From DATFQI01 sp963816955 (lineage in GTDB: Bacteria > Actinomycetota > Thermoleophilia > Solirubrobacterales > Solirubrobacteraceae): DNA of 64,000 nucleotides. The stretch is taken from the NCBI GenBank assembly GCA_963816955.1, contig CAWFME010000002.1, positions 62,001 through 126,000 on the forward strand, in the 5' to 3' direction. Positions 1-8,212 of this stretch are shown in pieces. The first letter of the stretch is position 1; each line of letters starts with the position of its first letter. A program made the position numbers and the translations under genes. Below the pieces are notes generated by a model. That model was not told where the DNA came from. It worked only from the letters and a program-made list of their open reading frames with translations, and made no database searches.

Positions 1-656
1 GGCTGCGCGGGCGGACGAAGCTCGTGGTGACGGTCCTGATCGCGATCGGGCTGTGGCTGGCCGCCACCGAGTGGGCGACCCTGCCGGACACGATCAACCT
101 GCGGGTCATCGACGCCCAGGTCGACGTCGGGATCCTCTATCCGGTCTTCATCTACTTCGTGCTCGCCGGGACCACGTCTGCCGTCAACCTGACCGACGGC
201 CTGGACGGCCTGGCCGCGGGCTGTGCGGCGATCGTGCTGCTCGCGTACATCGCGATCACCTTCACGACGCGCCAGACCGACCTGGCGCTGGTGGCGGGCT
301 GCCTCGTCGGCGCGTGCGTCGGCTTCCTCTGGTTCAACTCGTTCCCCGCCTCGATCTTCATGGGGGACACGGGGTCCCTCGGCCTGGGAGGCGGGATCGC
401 GGCGATGGCGGTGATGACCAAGACCGAGGTGCTGCTGATCATCCTCGGCGGCATCTTCGTGATCGAGGCGCTGTCGGTGCTGATCCAGGTCTTCTCCTTC
501 CAGGCGTTCCGCAAGCGCGTGTTCCTGATGGCGCCGATCCACCACCACTTCGAGCTCCAGGCCTGGTCGGAGACGAAGATCATCCTGCGCTTCTGGATCG
601 TCGCCGCGGTCTGCAGCGCGATCGGTTTCACGCTGTACCAGCAGTCGCTCGGCTAG
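1..656 (+). CDS. mraY: MraY, phospho-MurNAc-pentapeptide-transferase (5' end outside window)
   Basis: Integral membrane enzyme that moves phospho-MurNAc-pentapeptide from UDP to undecaprenyl phosphate, making lipid I. The frame is open from base 3, so the gene starts upstream; about 218 of the usual ~360 residues are present. Family signatures are clear: NLTDGLDGL with its catalytic aspartates (near 186-212), a W-x-N-x-x-P-A-x-x-FMGDTGSLxLGG block (near 331-390) and the C-terminal APIHHHFE motif (near 532-555). Hydrophobic helices separate them. It heads the dcw genes here, with murD, ftsW and murG downstream, although two unrelated genes intervene before murD. Identity is secure. Confidence 0.97.
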   Translation, partial: LRGRTKLVVTVLIAIGLWLAATEWATLPDTINLRVIDAQVDVGILYPVFIYFVLAGTTSAVNLTDGLDGLAAGCAAIVLLAYIAITFTTRQTDLALVAGCLVGACVGFLWFNSFPASIFMGDTGSLGLGGGIAAMAVMTKTEVLLIILGGIFVIEALSVLIQVFSFQAFRKRVFLMAPIHHHFELQAWSETKIILRFWIVAAVCSAIGFTLYQQSLG

Positions 657-755
657 CGCCCGCTCTGCGCCGACTTCGTTCCGGTTCCGTGCGCCGGGGG
701 CGAATCGTGCGGCGGCGGCCCTCTCGCTCTCCACACACGACGAGAGGAGCTCGAG

Positions 756-1055
756 ATGGATGCCGACCTGCTGCCGGGGATCGTCGCCTCGATCCCGCCG
801 GGGGCCTGGATGAGCTACGGCGACGTCGCCCGCGCGGCCGGCGGCGGGGACACCCATGCCCGCTCGCTGAACGGGCGCTTCACCCGTACGGAGATGCCCG
901 GCGCGCACCGCGTCCTGAAGTCCGACGGGACCGTCGGCGGCACCGCGCTCGGCGACCCGGCCGGGGTCCGCCGCCGGCTCGAGGCCGAGGGCCTGGAGTT
1001 CGAGAACGGCAGGGCCGCGCAGTCCGCCCGCGTCCGGCCCGAGGTCACGGCATGA
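756..1055 (+). CDS. Alkyltransferase-like (ATL) protein, MGMT DNA-binding fold without active cysteine
   Basis: A 99-residue protein matching the DNA-binding domain of O6-alkylguanine alkyltransferases: IPPGAWMSYGDVARAAG is the helix-turn-helix entry, and RSLNGRF and AHRVLKSDGTV follow. Active enzymes carry PCHRV at this place; here the cysteine is replaced (PGAHRV). That defines ATL proteins, which bind O6-alkylguanine and flag it to nucleotide excision repair rather than reversing it. The start has a good ribosome site (GAGAGGAG, about 5 nt upstream). Its stop overlaps the next gene's ATG (ATGA). Family placement is good; the repair role is inferred from the family. Confidence 0.8.
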   Translation: MDADLLPGIVASIPPGAWMSYGDVARAAGGGDTHARSLNGRFTRTEMPGAHRVLKSDGTVGGTALGDPAGVRRRLEAEGLEFENGRAAQSARVRPEVTA

Positions 1056-2485
1056 CCCGCGCGCCTGGGCGCCGCGCGCCCGGCGTGCGGTGGTGCCGCC
1101 GTGCGCTTGCGCGTGCGGCGATGCTCGCCGCGCTGGTGGCGCTCGCTTCCGCGGCCCCGGCCGAGGCCGGGTCGTTCCGCGTCTCGCAGTGCCGCGCGGC
1201 GGCCGACGGGGCCTTTCAGGCGTCGCTGTGGTCGGTCGACCGCGGCTGGCTCACGGTCAGGTGCGGCTCGGCAGGTGGCATCGTGCAGGTCGGCATCGGC
1301 AGCTGGCGCTTGCCCGGGGGCGCCTCGACGTTCGCTCACGTCACGCTGCCGGCCTCGATGCCGCGGACGTCAGCGCGTGCCGCCTGGATCGACTGGCACT
1401 CCAACCCGTCGTCGCCGGGCACGAACCCGGCGTACCTGATCCTCGCCGTCAACGGCGTGCGGCTCTACGACGCGGCGGCCGGCCAGGGGACCGCCCCCGG
1501 CGCCGCGATGCGCCTCGAGCTGCCCGCGGGCTCGCGCAGCCTGTCGTTCAGGATCTACTGCGCGACGGCCTACGGACCCGGATGGTGCACCTGGCCCGGC
1601 TCCCAGCTCGACATCCGCGGGCTGACACTGGAACTCGAGGAGTCCGGCGACCCGTCGGCCACCGCGGACGGCGCGCTCGTCGCCGGCGGCGAGCGGTCGG
1701 GCGTCGTGCCGGTCGCGATCTCGGCGGCCGACGGCGACTCCGGGGTGCGGCGCGTCTCGGTCTCGCTCGGCGGCGTACCGGTCGGGACGCTCGAGCCCGC
1801 CGAGCCGTGCACGGACGATCGCCTCCCGCCGTGCTCGCAGAGCCTGCGCGGAACGCTGGACGTGGACACCCGGCTCGTCCCCGACGGCGAGCGGCGGCTG
1901 CGGCTCGTCGTCAGCGACGCGGCCGGGAACATCCAGACCTACGACGCCGGGACCGTGCGCGTCGCGAACATCCCCGTCGTCCCGCCCGGGCCCGGGCCCG
2001 GGCCGGGCACCGGCTCCGGTGGCGGCCCGCTCGGTGGCGGGCAGCCCGGCGGCGGTGCGCCGGGCGGGGGCGCGCGCGTGAGCTTCCCGCCGAACCCGCT
2101 CGCCGGCCGCGGCCACGCGCCGAACGGCCGCCGTGCGAGCGAGCGCGCGCGCCTGCGGGCGTGGCTGGAGCCCGGCCGGGCGCGCTCCGGCTCGATCCTG
2201 CGGCGCCGCAGCGCGGTCGTGCCCTACGGAGAGCGGGTGCGGATCCGCGGGCGGCTGACCGACGAGCACGGCCGCGGCATCGGCCGGGCGACGCTCGCCA
2301 CGATCCGCCGTGAGCCCGGCCGGCCGTGGCGCACGGTCACGGGAGCGCGAACCCGTCCTGACGGTCGGTTCACCGCGTTCAGCCGGATCGGGCCTTCGCA
2401 GGAGCTCCGGTTCGTCTACTACGCGTTCGGCGACTCGCCCCGCGGGCGCCGGAGTCCGCGGTTGCGGGTGCGGGTCGTCCGGTGA
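1052..2485 (+). CDS. Secreted protein with Ig-like domains and Pro/Gly linker, function unknown
   Basis: A 477-residue protein starting at the ATG that overlaps the upstream stop. It has an Arg-rich N-terminus, a hydrophobic segment (AAMLAALVALASA) and an AEA-type cleavage site near residue 39, so it should be exported. The exported part has a roughly 150-residue N-terminal region with several cysteines, then a beta-rich segment (SDAAGNIQTYDAG) typical of Ig-like folds. A Pro/Gly-rich linker (near 1978-2080) precedes a C-terminal segment (YGERVRIRGRLTDEHGRGI) resembling the carboxypeptidase-regulatory/Ig-like repeats common in cell-surface proteins. No catalytic motif was recognised. It sits between dcw genes, but no functional tie is evident. 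Confidence 0.75.
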   Translation: MTRAPGRRAPGVRWCRRALARAAMLAALVALASAAPAEAGSFRVSQCRAAADGAFQASLWSVDRGWLTVRCGSAGGIVQVGIGSWRLPGGASTFAHVTLPASMPRTSARAAWIDWHSNPSSPGTNPAYLILAVNGVRLYDAAAGQGTAPGAAMRLELPAGSRSLSFRIYCATAYGPGWCTWPGSQLDIRGLTLELEESGDPSATADGALVAGGERSGVVPVAISAADGDSGVRRVSVSLGGVPVGTLEPAEPCTDDRLPPCSQSLRGTLDVDTRLVPDGERRLRLVVSDAAGNIQTYDAGTVRVANIPVVPPGPGPGPGTGSGGGPLGGGQPGGGAPGGGARVSFPPNPLAGRGHAPNGRRASERARLRAWLEPGRARSGSILRRRSAVVPYGERVRIRGRLTDEHGRGIGRATLATIRREPGRPWRTVTGARTRPDGRFTAFSRIGPSQELRFVYYAFGDSPRGRRSPRLRVRVVR

Positions 2486-2564
2486 CCCGGGCTGCACGCC
2501 GGCGGCACGCCCCGGCCGGCTGCGACGGCGGGCGTGGCGCGACACGCACCGCCGGGCCGCTTGA

Positions 2565-3917
2565 ATGGTCCCCGTGATCCCGCGCCCGCCGCTGCCTCCC
2601 GGCCCGTACCTCGTCGTCGGCCTGGCCCGCTCGGGCGTGGCCGCGGCGCTGGCGCTGCGCGAGCTCGGGGCGGAGGTCACCGGGGTCGACTCGGGGCCGG
2701 TGGCCGAGGAGGCGGCAGCGCGCCTCGAAGCCGCGGGCGTGGCGGTGCACGCCGAAACCGACGGCGTCGACCTTCTCGACCGAGCCGGCAGCCTGATCAA
2801 GAGCCCGGGCGTGCCGAAGGAGGCGCCGGTCGTCGCGGCGGCGCTGGAGCGCGACATCGCGGTGCTGGGCGAGTACGAGACGGGGTGGCGGCTGCTGCCC
2901 GAGCACGAGTTCGTCGCGGTCACGGGCTCCAACGGCAAGACGACCACCGTCGAGCTGATCGGGCACCTGCACCGCGAGGCCGGCGTGCCGGTCAACGTGG
3001 CCGGCAACGTCGGCACGGCGCTGACCAGCCTGCCCGGCACGCTCGCGCCCGGCACGGTCGTCGTGGCGGAGGCGTCGTCGTTCCAGCTCGAGGACACGGT
3101 GGCGTTCGCGCCCGAGGCGGCCGTGCTGCTCAACCTCGCCGAGGACCACCTCGACCGCCACGGCAGCTTCGATGCCTACCGCGAAGCCAAGCTGGCCATC
3201 TTCGCCCGCCAGCCGAACGAGGCCGTCGCGGTCGCGCCGCTGGGCCTCGGCATCGAGGACCTCGGCGGCTGCGCGCGGCGCGTGTGCTTCGGCGCCGGCC
3301 CGGGCGCGGAGCTGGCCGACCGCGCCGGCCAGCTGTGGTGGGACGAGCAGGCGCTGATGGCGGTCTCCGAGCTCGGCCTGCGCGGCGCCCATAACGTCCA
3401 GAACGCGATGGCGGCCGCCGCGGTCACGCTCGCCCGTGGCCTGGATCCCGAGGCGGTCGCCGCGGGGCTGCGCTCGTTCCGCGGCCTGGCGCACAGGCTC
3501 GAGGAGGTCGCGACGGTCGACGGCGTCCTCTATGTCAACGACTCCAAGGCCACCAACGTCGCGTCGGCGCTCGTCGGGCTCGCGTCGTTCCCGGGCGGCG
3601 TCCACGCGATCCTCGGCGGCCGCAGCAAGGGCGGGAGCTTCATGGAGCTCGCGCCCGTCGTGGCCGAGCGTTGCCGCGCCGCATATCTGATCGGGGAGAC
3701 CGCGCCCGAGCTGCGCGAGGCGCTCGCGCCGGCCGGCGTCCCGCTGCACGACTGCCACACGCTGGACCACGCCGTCAACGCCGCCGGCGCCGCCGCCGAG
3801 CCAGGCGACGTGGTGCTGCTCTCGCCCGCCTGCCCGTCGTATGACCAGTACACGAGCTACGAGCAGCGCGGCGACCACTTCCGTGCGCTGGCCCGGGCCC
3901 TGACGAGCACGACATAA
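2565..3917 (+). CDS. murD: MurD, UDP-N-acetylmuramoyl-L-alanine--D-glutamate ligase
   Basis: Cytoplasmic ATP-dependent ligase adding D-glutamate to UDP-MurNAc-L-Ala. The 450 residues have the Mur-ligase order: a Rossmann-like N-terminal domain (VVGLARSGVAAA), the ATP P-loop VTGSNGKTTTVE near residue 120, the central LNLAEDHLDRHGS motif, and a C-terminal domain with YVNDSKATN, LGGRSKGGSF and LLSPACPSYDQYTSYEQRG. The start could be ATG 2565 or the in-frame GTG 2574; neither has a strong ribosome site. Between the secreted-protein gene and murD lies only a 79-nt gap. ftsW follows after 23 nt, consistent with a dcw operon. Confidence 0.97.
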   Translation: MVPVIPRPPLPPGPYLVVGLARSGVAAALALRELGAEVTGVDSGPVAEEAAARLEAAGVAVHAETDGVDLLDRAGSLIKSPGVPKEAPVVAAALERDIAVLGEYETGWRLLPEHEFVAVTGSNGKTTTVELIGHLHREAGVPVNVAGNVGTALTSLPGTLAPGTVVVAEASSFQLEDTVAFAPEAAVLLNLAEDHLDRHGSFDAYREAKLAIFARQPNEAVAVAPLGLGIEDLGGCARRVCFGAGPGAELADRAGQLWWDEQALMAVSELGLRGAHNVQNAMAAAAVTLARGLDPEAVAAGLRSFRGLAHRLEEVATVDGVLYVNDSKATNVASALVGLASFPGGVHAILGGRSKGGSFMELAPVVAERCRAAYLIGETAPELREALAPAGVPLHDCHTLDHAVNAAGAAAEPGDVVLLSPACPSYDQYTSYEQRGDHFRALARALTSTT

Positions 3918-3940
3918 ATCCCGGCCCAGCGCCGGGAGGC

Positions 3941-5215
3941 GTGCGACGGCGGGCGTCGAAAGCAGGCCTGATGCCACGCCGGAGAGAGCAGCCGCTCGAA
4001 CACCGACTGCTGCTCACCGCCACCTTCTGCCTGCTGGCGGGCGGCGCGGTCATGGTCTACTCGGCCTCCTCGGCGCGCACGCTGCTCGAGGGCCAGGGCG
4101 ACGGGACGATGTACCTCGTCAAGTACCTGGCCTACGGGTCGCTCGGCCTGGTGGCGATGCACCTGCTCTCGCGCCACGGGCTCGAGAACGTCCGGCGATA
4201 CACGCCGTGGTTCGTCGGCATCGCGTTCGTGCTGCTGCTGCTCGTGCTGATCCCCGGCTTCGGAGTGAAGATCAACGGCGCGCGCCGCTGGCTGGGGGTG
4301 GGGCCGCTGCAGTTCCAGCCGTCGGAGCTGATGAAGATCGCGCTCGTCCTGCACGCCGCCGCCGTGCTGTCCGTCCGGCCGAAGGTCTCCCGCAGCCTGC
4401 GGCTCATCGCCGGGCCGATCCTCGGCGTCGGCGGCGCCGCCGTGCTGCTGATCATGGCCCAGCCCGACCTCGGCACGAGCCTCGTCATCTGCTTCACGAT
4501 GGCCGCGATGCTGGTCGCGGCCGGCGTGCCGATGCGCCAGCTCGGCCTCGTGGCGGCCGCCGGCGCCGTCCTCGTGCTGCTGTTCGCGCTCTTCGAGCCC
4601 TACCGCCGCGACCGCCTGACGAGCTTCATGAACCCGTGGGACCACGCGGGGACGATCGGCTTCCAGTCCGTCCAGGGGCAGATCGCGATCGGCTCGGGCG
4701 GCTTCTTCGGGCTCGGACCCGGCCAGTCCGTGCAGAAGATCTTCTATCTGCCCGAGGCCCACACGGACTTCATCCTCGCCGTGATCGGGGAGGAGCTGGG
4801 CGTGGCGGGAGTCTGCGGCCTGCTGTTCCTCTACGGCATGATCGGGTACGCCGGGCTGCGGACCGCGAAGAACGCCAAGGGCGCCTACGCCAAGCTGCTC
4901 GCCGGCGGCCTGACCTCCCTGATCCTGTGCCAAGCCCTGCTCAACGTCTACGCCGTGCTCGGCCTCGCCCCGCTGACCGGGGTGCCGCTGCCGTTCGTGT
5001 CCTCGGGCTCGACGTCGCTGATCGTGCTCCTGTGCTCGATGGGCCTGCTGCTCAACATCGCCGGCGGGGGCTCGGCGCACCTGCGCGCCATCCCCGTACG
5101 GCCGCGCCGTGACGACGGGCAGCGGCGCAAGGCCGCCGAGAATCGTGATCGCGGCCGGCGGGACGGCGGGTCACGTGGTTCCGGCGATCGCGGTCGCGGA
5201 CGCGCTGCGGGCTGA
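3941..5215 (+). CDS. ftsW: FtsW, SEDS-family peptidoglycan glycosyltransferase
   Basis: Polytopic SEDS protein that polymerises lipid II at the septum with its class B PBP partner. Of 424 residues, the first ~375 show about ten membrane helices and SEDS motifs: INGARRWLGVGPLQFQPSEL, QPDLGTSLV, the large extracellular loop with PEAHTDFILAVIGEELG, and VPLPFVSSGST. The start may be GTG 3941 or ATG 3971; the GGGAGG before 3941 is closer than ideal. The last ~36 codons, a basic Arg/Gly/Asp-rich tail, overlap the start of murG by 107 bp, so the tail's composition is dictated by murG. FtsW rather than RodA is preferred because of the dcw position. Confidence 0.93.
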   Translation: MRRRASKAGLMPRRREQPLEHRLLLTATFCLLAGGAVMVYSASSARTLLEGQGDGTMYLVKYLAYGSLGLVAMHLLSRHGLENVRRYTPWFVGIAFVLLLLVLIPGFGVKINGARRWLGVGPLQFQPSELMKIALVLHAAAVLSVRPKVSRSLRLIAGPILGVGGAAVLLIMAQPDLGTSLVICFTMAAMLVAAGVPMRQLGLVAAAGAVLVLLFALFEPYRRDRLTSFMNPWDHAGTIGFQSVQGQIAIGSGGFFGLGPGQSVQKIFYLPEAHTDFILAVIGEELGVAGVCGLLFLYGMIGYAGLRTAKNAKGAYAKLLAGGLTSLILCQALLNVYAVLGLAPLTGVPLPFVSSGSTSLIVLLCSMGLLLNIAGGGSAHLRAIPVRPRRDDGQRRKAAENRDRGRRDGGSRGSGDRGRGRAAG

Positions 5216-6206
5216 GGGCGCCGAGGTCACCTTCGTCGGCGGGGAGCGCGCCGAGGCCGAGCTCGTCCCGGCCGCCGGCTACCCGTTGGACCGCATCGCC
5301 GTCGAGGGCATCAGCCGCTCCAACCCGCTCAAGGCGGCACGGGCGCTGCTGAAGGCCGCGGGCGCGCTCGGCGCCGCCCGCCGCATCCTGCGCGCCAGGC
5401 AGCCCGACGCCGTGGTCGGCGGCGGGGGCTACGTGGCCGGCCCGGTCGGCCTCGCCGCGACCCTCAAGCGGATCCCGCTCGTCCTGACCGAGGCCGACTC
5501 GCACCTCGGCCTGACCAACCGCGCGCTCGCCTCCCGCGCGCGCCGCATCTGCCTCGCCTTCCCGCTCGAGGGCCGCGACGGCGGGCGCTACCGGGTCACC
5601 GGCCGCCCCGTCCCACCGACCGTCACCGACCGCGCCGGCGCCCGCGCGCAGCTCGGCATCGGCCCCGAGGAGACGGTGGTGCTGGTGTTCGGCGGCTCGC
5701 TCGGCGCGCGCTCGATCAACCTCGCGGCCGTCGAGGCCTTCGCGGGGGCGCCCTACCGCGTCCTGCACGTCGCCGGCCGGCGCGACTACGCGGACCTGAC
5801 GGCGCCCGACGAGCGCTACCTGCTGCTCGACTACATCAGCCCGTTCGGCACGGCGCTGGCGGCCTCGGACCTCGCCGTCGCGCGCTCGGGCGGCTCGATC
5901 TTCGAGCTCGCGCAGTACGGCCTCCCGGCGGTGCTGGTCCCGTATCCGCACGCCTCGGCCGACCACCAGACCACCAACGCGCGCTGGATGGCCGAGGCCG
6001 GGGCGGCGGTCGTCGTCCCCGACGCGGAGCTCACGCCGGAGCGCCTGCGCCGCGAGGTCGACGCGATCGCCCTGGACCCGGACCGGCTGCGGGGGCTCGG
6101 CGCCGCCTCCGCGCAACTCGCGCGCCCGGACGCCGCCCGCGACATCGCCGGTGAGGTGCTCGCCGCGGTAAGGGCGGGGCGCGGCGCTTCCGCGCCGCGC
6201 CCCTAG
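5109..6206 (+). CDS. murG: MurG, lipid II-forming N-acetylglucosaminyltransferase
   Basis: Peripheral GT-B enzyme transferring GlcNAc from UDP-GlcNAc to lipid I. The 365 residues show the N-terminal glycine loop IAAGGTAGHVVPAIAVA, GGGGYVAGPV, the acceptor-side SHLGLTNR, then C-terminal FGGSLGARSIN and the UDP-GlcNAc motif ARSGGSIFELAQYGLPAVLVP with DHQTTNARW. GTG 5109 gives the expected short leader before the glycine loop; GTG 5145 would cut into it. The first 107 bp lie inside ftsW, implying translational coupling. The last codons form a 12-bp hairpin stem. Confidence 0.97.
   Translation: MTTGSGARPPRIVIAAGGTAGHVVPAIAVADALRAEGAEVTFVGGERAEAELVPAAGYPLDRIAVEGISRSNPLKAARALLKAAGALGAARRILRARQPDAVVGGGGYVAGPVGLAATLKRIPLVLTEADSHLGLTNRALASRARRICLAFPLEGRDGGRYRVTGRPVPPTVTDRAGARAQLGIGPEETVVLVFGGSLGARSINLAAVEAFAGAPYRVLHVAGRRDYADLTAPDERYLLLDYISPFGTALAASDLAVARSGGSIFELAQYGLPAVLVPYPHASADHQTTNARWMAEAGAAVVVPDAELTPERLRREVDAIALDPDRLRGLGAASAQLARPDAARDIAGEVLAAVRAGRGASAPRP
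6176..6203 (+). terminator. Very stable hairpin ending murG
   Basis: A perfect 12-bp GC stem (6176-6187 with 6192-6203) closes a TTCC tetraloop, and the murG TAG follows at once. There is no T-tract, as is common for terminators in very GC-rich actinobacteria. A second, weaker stem (CCTGG..CCAGG, about 6208-6240) lies just downstream. Together they plausibly end the murD-ftsW-murG transcript before the glpF promoter. Confidence 0.55.
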
Positions 6207-6296
6207 ACCTGGTCAGGGGGTCAACCGATCATGGCCAGGCCTGCCACTTAGTGTGACGGTCCTCAGCGGCTCGGGCCAGTAAGCGCGCGAACGCCC

Positions 6297-6354
6297 TTGA
6301 CGTGCGTCCGACGGAGGAGTACGTTCCGGAAACTCGATTCGATAATGTCGAATC
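6297..6354 (+). promoter_or_regulatory. glpF-dhaKL promoter with palindromic IclR-type operator
   Basis: TTGACG (6297-6302), a 17-nt spacer and TACGTT (6320-6325) form a candidate promoter. Just downstream is a perfect inverted repeat: GATTCGA (6336-6342), spacer TAATG, TCGAATC (6348-6354). The core CGATTCGAyAATGyCGAA recurs in the dhaM/iclR divergent region at 11180-11197. An operator placed over the transcript start suggests repression by the IclR protein encoded at 11190. The pairing of regulator and site is inferred. Confidence 0.6.
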
Positions 6355-6386
6355 ACAGTCCCGATCCGTTGAGGAGGGAAAGAGGG

Positions 6387-7172
6387 ATGGAGACGTACTC
6401 GATGGCCCAGCGTGCCTTTGCGGAGGTCCTGGGAACCGCTCTTCTGGTCCTGGTCGGGCCGGGCTCCGTCGTCGCGACGCTCGTGCTGGCCGGGGACAGC
6501 ACGCCGGCGATCACCGGCGCGGACCTGCTCGGCATCTCGTTCGCCTTCGGCCTGATCATCACGGCGCTCGTCTACGCGCTGGGCAAGGTCTCGGGCTGTC
6601 ACATCAACCCGGCCGTGACGTTCGCGCTCGCCGCCACCAAGCGCTTCCCGTGGCGCGAGGTCCCGACCTACTGGGCCGCGCAGGTCACCGGCGCCGTGCT
6701 CGGTGCGCTCGGCATCTGGGCGATCTTCGCCTCGACGGCGATCGACCTCGGCATGGGGCAGACCAGCTTCAACGAGGACACCGCCACCTACGCGCAGGCG
6801 ATCTTCGCCGAGGGCATCGGCACGTTCATGCTCATGTTCGCGATCCTCGGGATCGTCGACTCGAAGTCCCCGAACGAGCTCGCGGGCATCGTCATCGGCG
6901 GTGTCGTGATCGCGATCATCATGGTCATCGGGCCGCTGACCGGCGCCTCCCTGAACCCGGCGCGCGCCTTCGGCCCCGAGCTGGTCTCGGCATTCGGCGG
7001 CGGCGTGACCAACTGGGCGCAGCTGATCCCCGTCTACGTCCTGCCCGGCCTCGTCGGCGCCGGCGTCGCGGCCTTCGCCTACGACTTCCTGGCCGAGCCG
7101 CGGCGTGTGACGCGGCCGATCAAGGAAGCCGTCACGACCCCCGACCCCGGCGTCACCGCCGCGGTGAAGTGA
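6387..7172 (+). CDS. glpF: MIP-family channel, probable glycerol facilitator
   Basis: Membrane channel of the aquaporin/glycerol facilitator family, 261 residues with six hydrophobic segments and both half-helix motifs: HINPAVTF and SLNPARAFGPEL. ATG 6387 is chosen because a purine-rich ribosome site (GAGGAGGGAAAGAGGG) precedes it and the protein then begins just before the first helix; upstream in-frame starts lie within the operator. The second NPA is followed by RAF rather than the RD usual in GlpF, so water or mixed permeability cannot be excluded. The dihydroxyacetone kinase genes immediately downstream favour glycerol or dihydroxyacetone uptake. Confidence 0.88.
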   Translation: METYSMAQRAFAEVLGTALLVLVGPGSVVATLVLAGDSTPAITGADLLGISFAFGLIITALVYALGKVSGCHINPAVTFALAATKRFPWREVPTYWAAQVTGAVLGALGIWAIFASTAIDLGMGQTSFNEDTATYAQAIFAEGIGTFMLMFAILGIVDSKSPNELAGIVIGGVVIAIIMVIGPLTGASLNPARAFGPELVSAFGGGVTNWAQLIPVYVLPGLVGAGVAAFAYDFLAEPRRVTRPIKEAVTTPDPGVTAAVK

Positions 7173-7183
7173 GAGGATCGAAC

Positions 7184-8209
7184 ATGGCCACGGTCACCCC
7201 CACCACCATGCGCAAGCTGCTCAACGACCCCGAGCAGATCGTCAAGGACTCGCTCGTCGGTCTCGCGGCCGCGCACGGCGACATCCTGAGCTACGACCCC
7301 GAGGCGCAGATCGTCGTCCGCGCCGGCGCCCCGCGCGCCGGCAAGGTCGCGCTGATCTCCGGCGGCGGCTCGGGCCACGAGCCGCTGCACGGCGGCTTCG
7401 TCGGGCTCGGCATGCTCGACGCGGCCTGCCCTGGAGAGGTCTTCACCTCGCCGGTGCCCGACCAGATGCTCGCCGCCACCAAGGCGGTCGACGGCGGCGC
7501 GGGCGTCGTGCACCTGGTCAAGAACTACACGGGCGACGTCATGAACTTCAAGCTCGCGGCGGAGGACGCCGCTGACGAGGACATCGCCGTCGAGCACGTG
7601 CTGCTCGACGACGACGTCGCCGTGCAGGACTCGCTGTACACCGCGGGCCGCCGCGGCGTCGGGGCGACCGTGCTGGCGGAGAAGATCGCCGGCGCGGCCG
7701 CCGAGCGCGGGGACGACCTCGCCGCCGTGGCGGGGTTCGCGCGCCTGGTCAACGAGCGCGCGCGCTCGTTCGGCGTCGCGCTGTCGTCGTGCACCCCGCC
7801 GGCCTCGGGCCAGCCGATCTTCGACCTCCCCGCGGGGGAGATGGAGGTCGGCATCGGCATCCACGGCGAGCCGGGCCGGCGGCGCGAGCCGCTCGGGACG
7901 GCCCGCCAGGTGGCGGCCATCATGGTGCAGGCCGTCATCGACGACCTCGCGCCGGACCCGGGGACGCGGCTGCTGGTGTTCACCAACTCGATGGGCGGCA
8001 CCCCGCCGCTGGAGCTCTACGTCCTGCACGGCGAGATCGAGCGGGAGCTGCGCGAGCGCGGGCTGGAGCCCGCCCGGCGGCTGGTCGGCCCGTACATCAC
8101 GTCGCTCGAGATGGCCGGCGCGTCGCTGACGGTGCTGGCGCTCGACGACGAGCTCACGGCTCTGTGGGATGCTCCCGTCCACACGGCCGCGCTCCGCTGG
8201 GGTGCGTGA
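7184..8209 (+). CDS. dhaK: DhaK, dihydroxyacetone-binding subunit of PTS-type dihydroxyacetone kinase
   Basis: Cytoplasmic subunit that holds dihydroxyacetone as a hemiaminal on a histidine while DhaL transfers phosphate. The 341 residues carry the N-terminal GGGSGHEP motif, KNYTGDVMNF, and GIGIHGEPG with the covalent-binding His at about residue 227; the C-terminus shows LLVFTNSMGGTP. GAGAGG lies 7 nt before ATG 7184. It is spaced 11 nt from glpF and 3 nt from dhaL. The lack of a fused DhaL domain and the presence of DhaM, HPr and EI nearby indicate the PEP-dependent rather than ATP-dependent type. Confidence 0.95.
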   Translation: MATVTPTTMRKLLNDPEQIVKDSLVGLAAAHGDILSYDPEAQIVVRAGAPRAGKVALISGGGSGHEPLHGGFVGLGMLDAACPGEVFTSPVPDQMLAATKAVDGGAGVVHLVKNYTGDVMNFKLAAEDAADEDIAVEHVLLDDDVAVQDSLYTAGRRGVGATVLAEKIAGAAAERGDDLAAVAGFARLVNERARSFGVALSSCTPPASGQPIFDLPAGEMEVGIGIHGEPGRRREPLGTARQVAAIMVQAVIDDLAPDPGTRLLVFTNSMGGTPPLELYVLHGEIERELRERGLEPARRLVGPYITSLEMAGASLTVLALDDELTALWDAPVHTAALRWGA

Positions 8210-8212
8210 GCC

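Noticed and set aside
53..1051. Long open frame upstream of the secreted-protein start at 1052, overlapping mraY
   Set aside because: It is an out-of-frame shadow of mraY and the ATL gene; Arg/Pro/Gly-rich translation with no family features.
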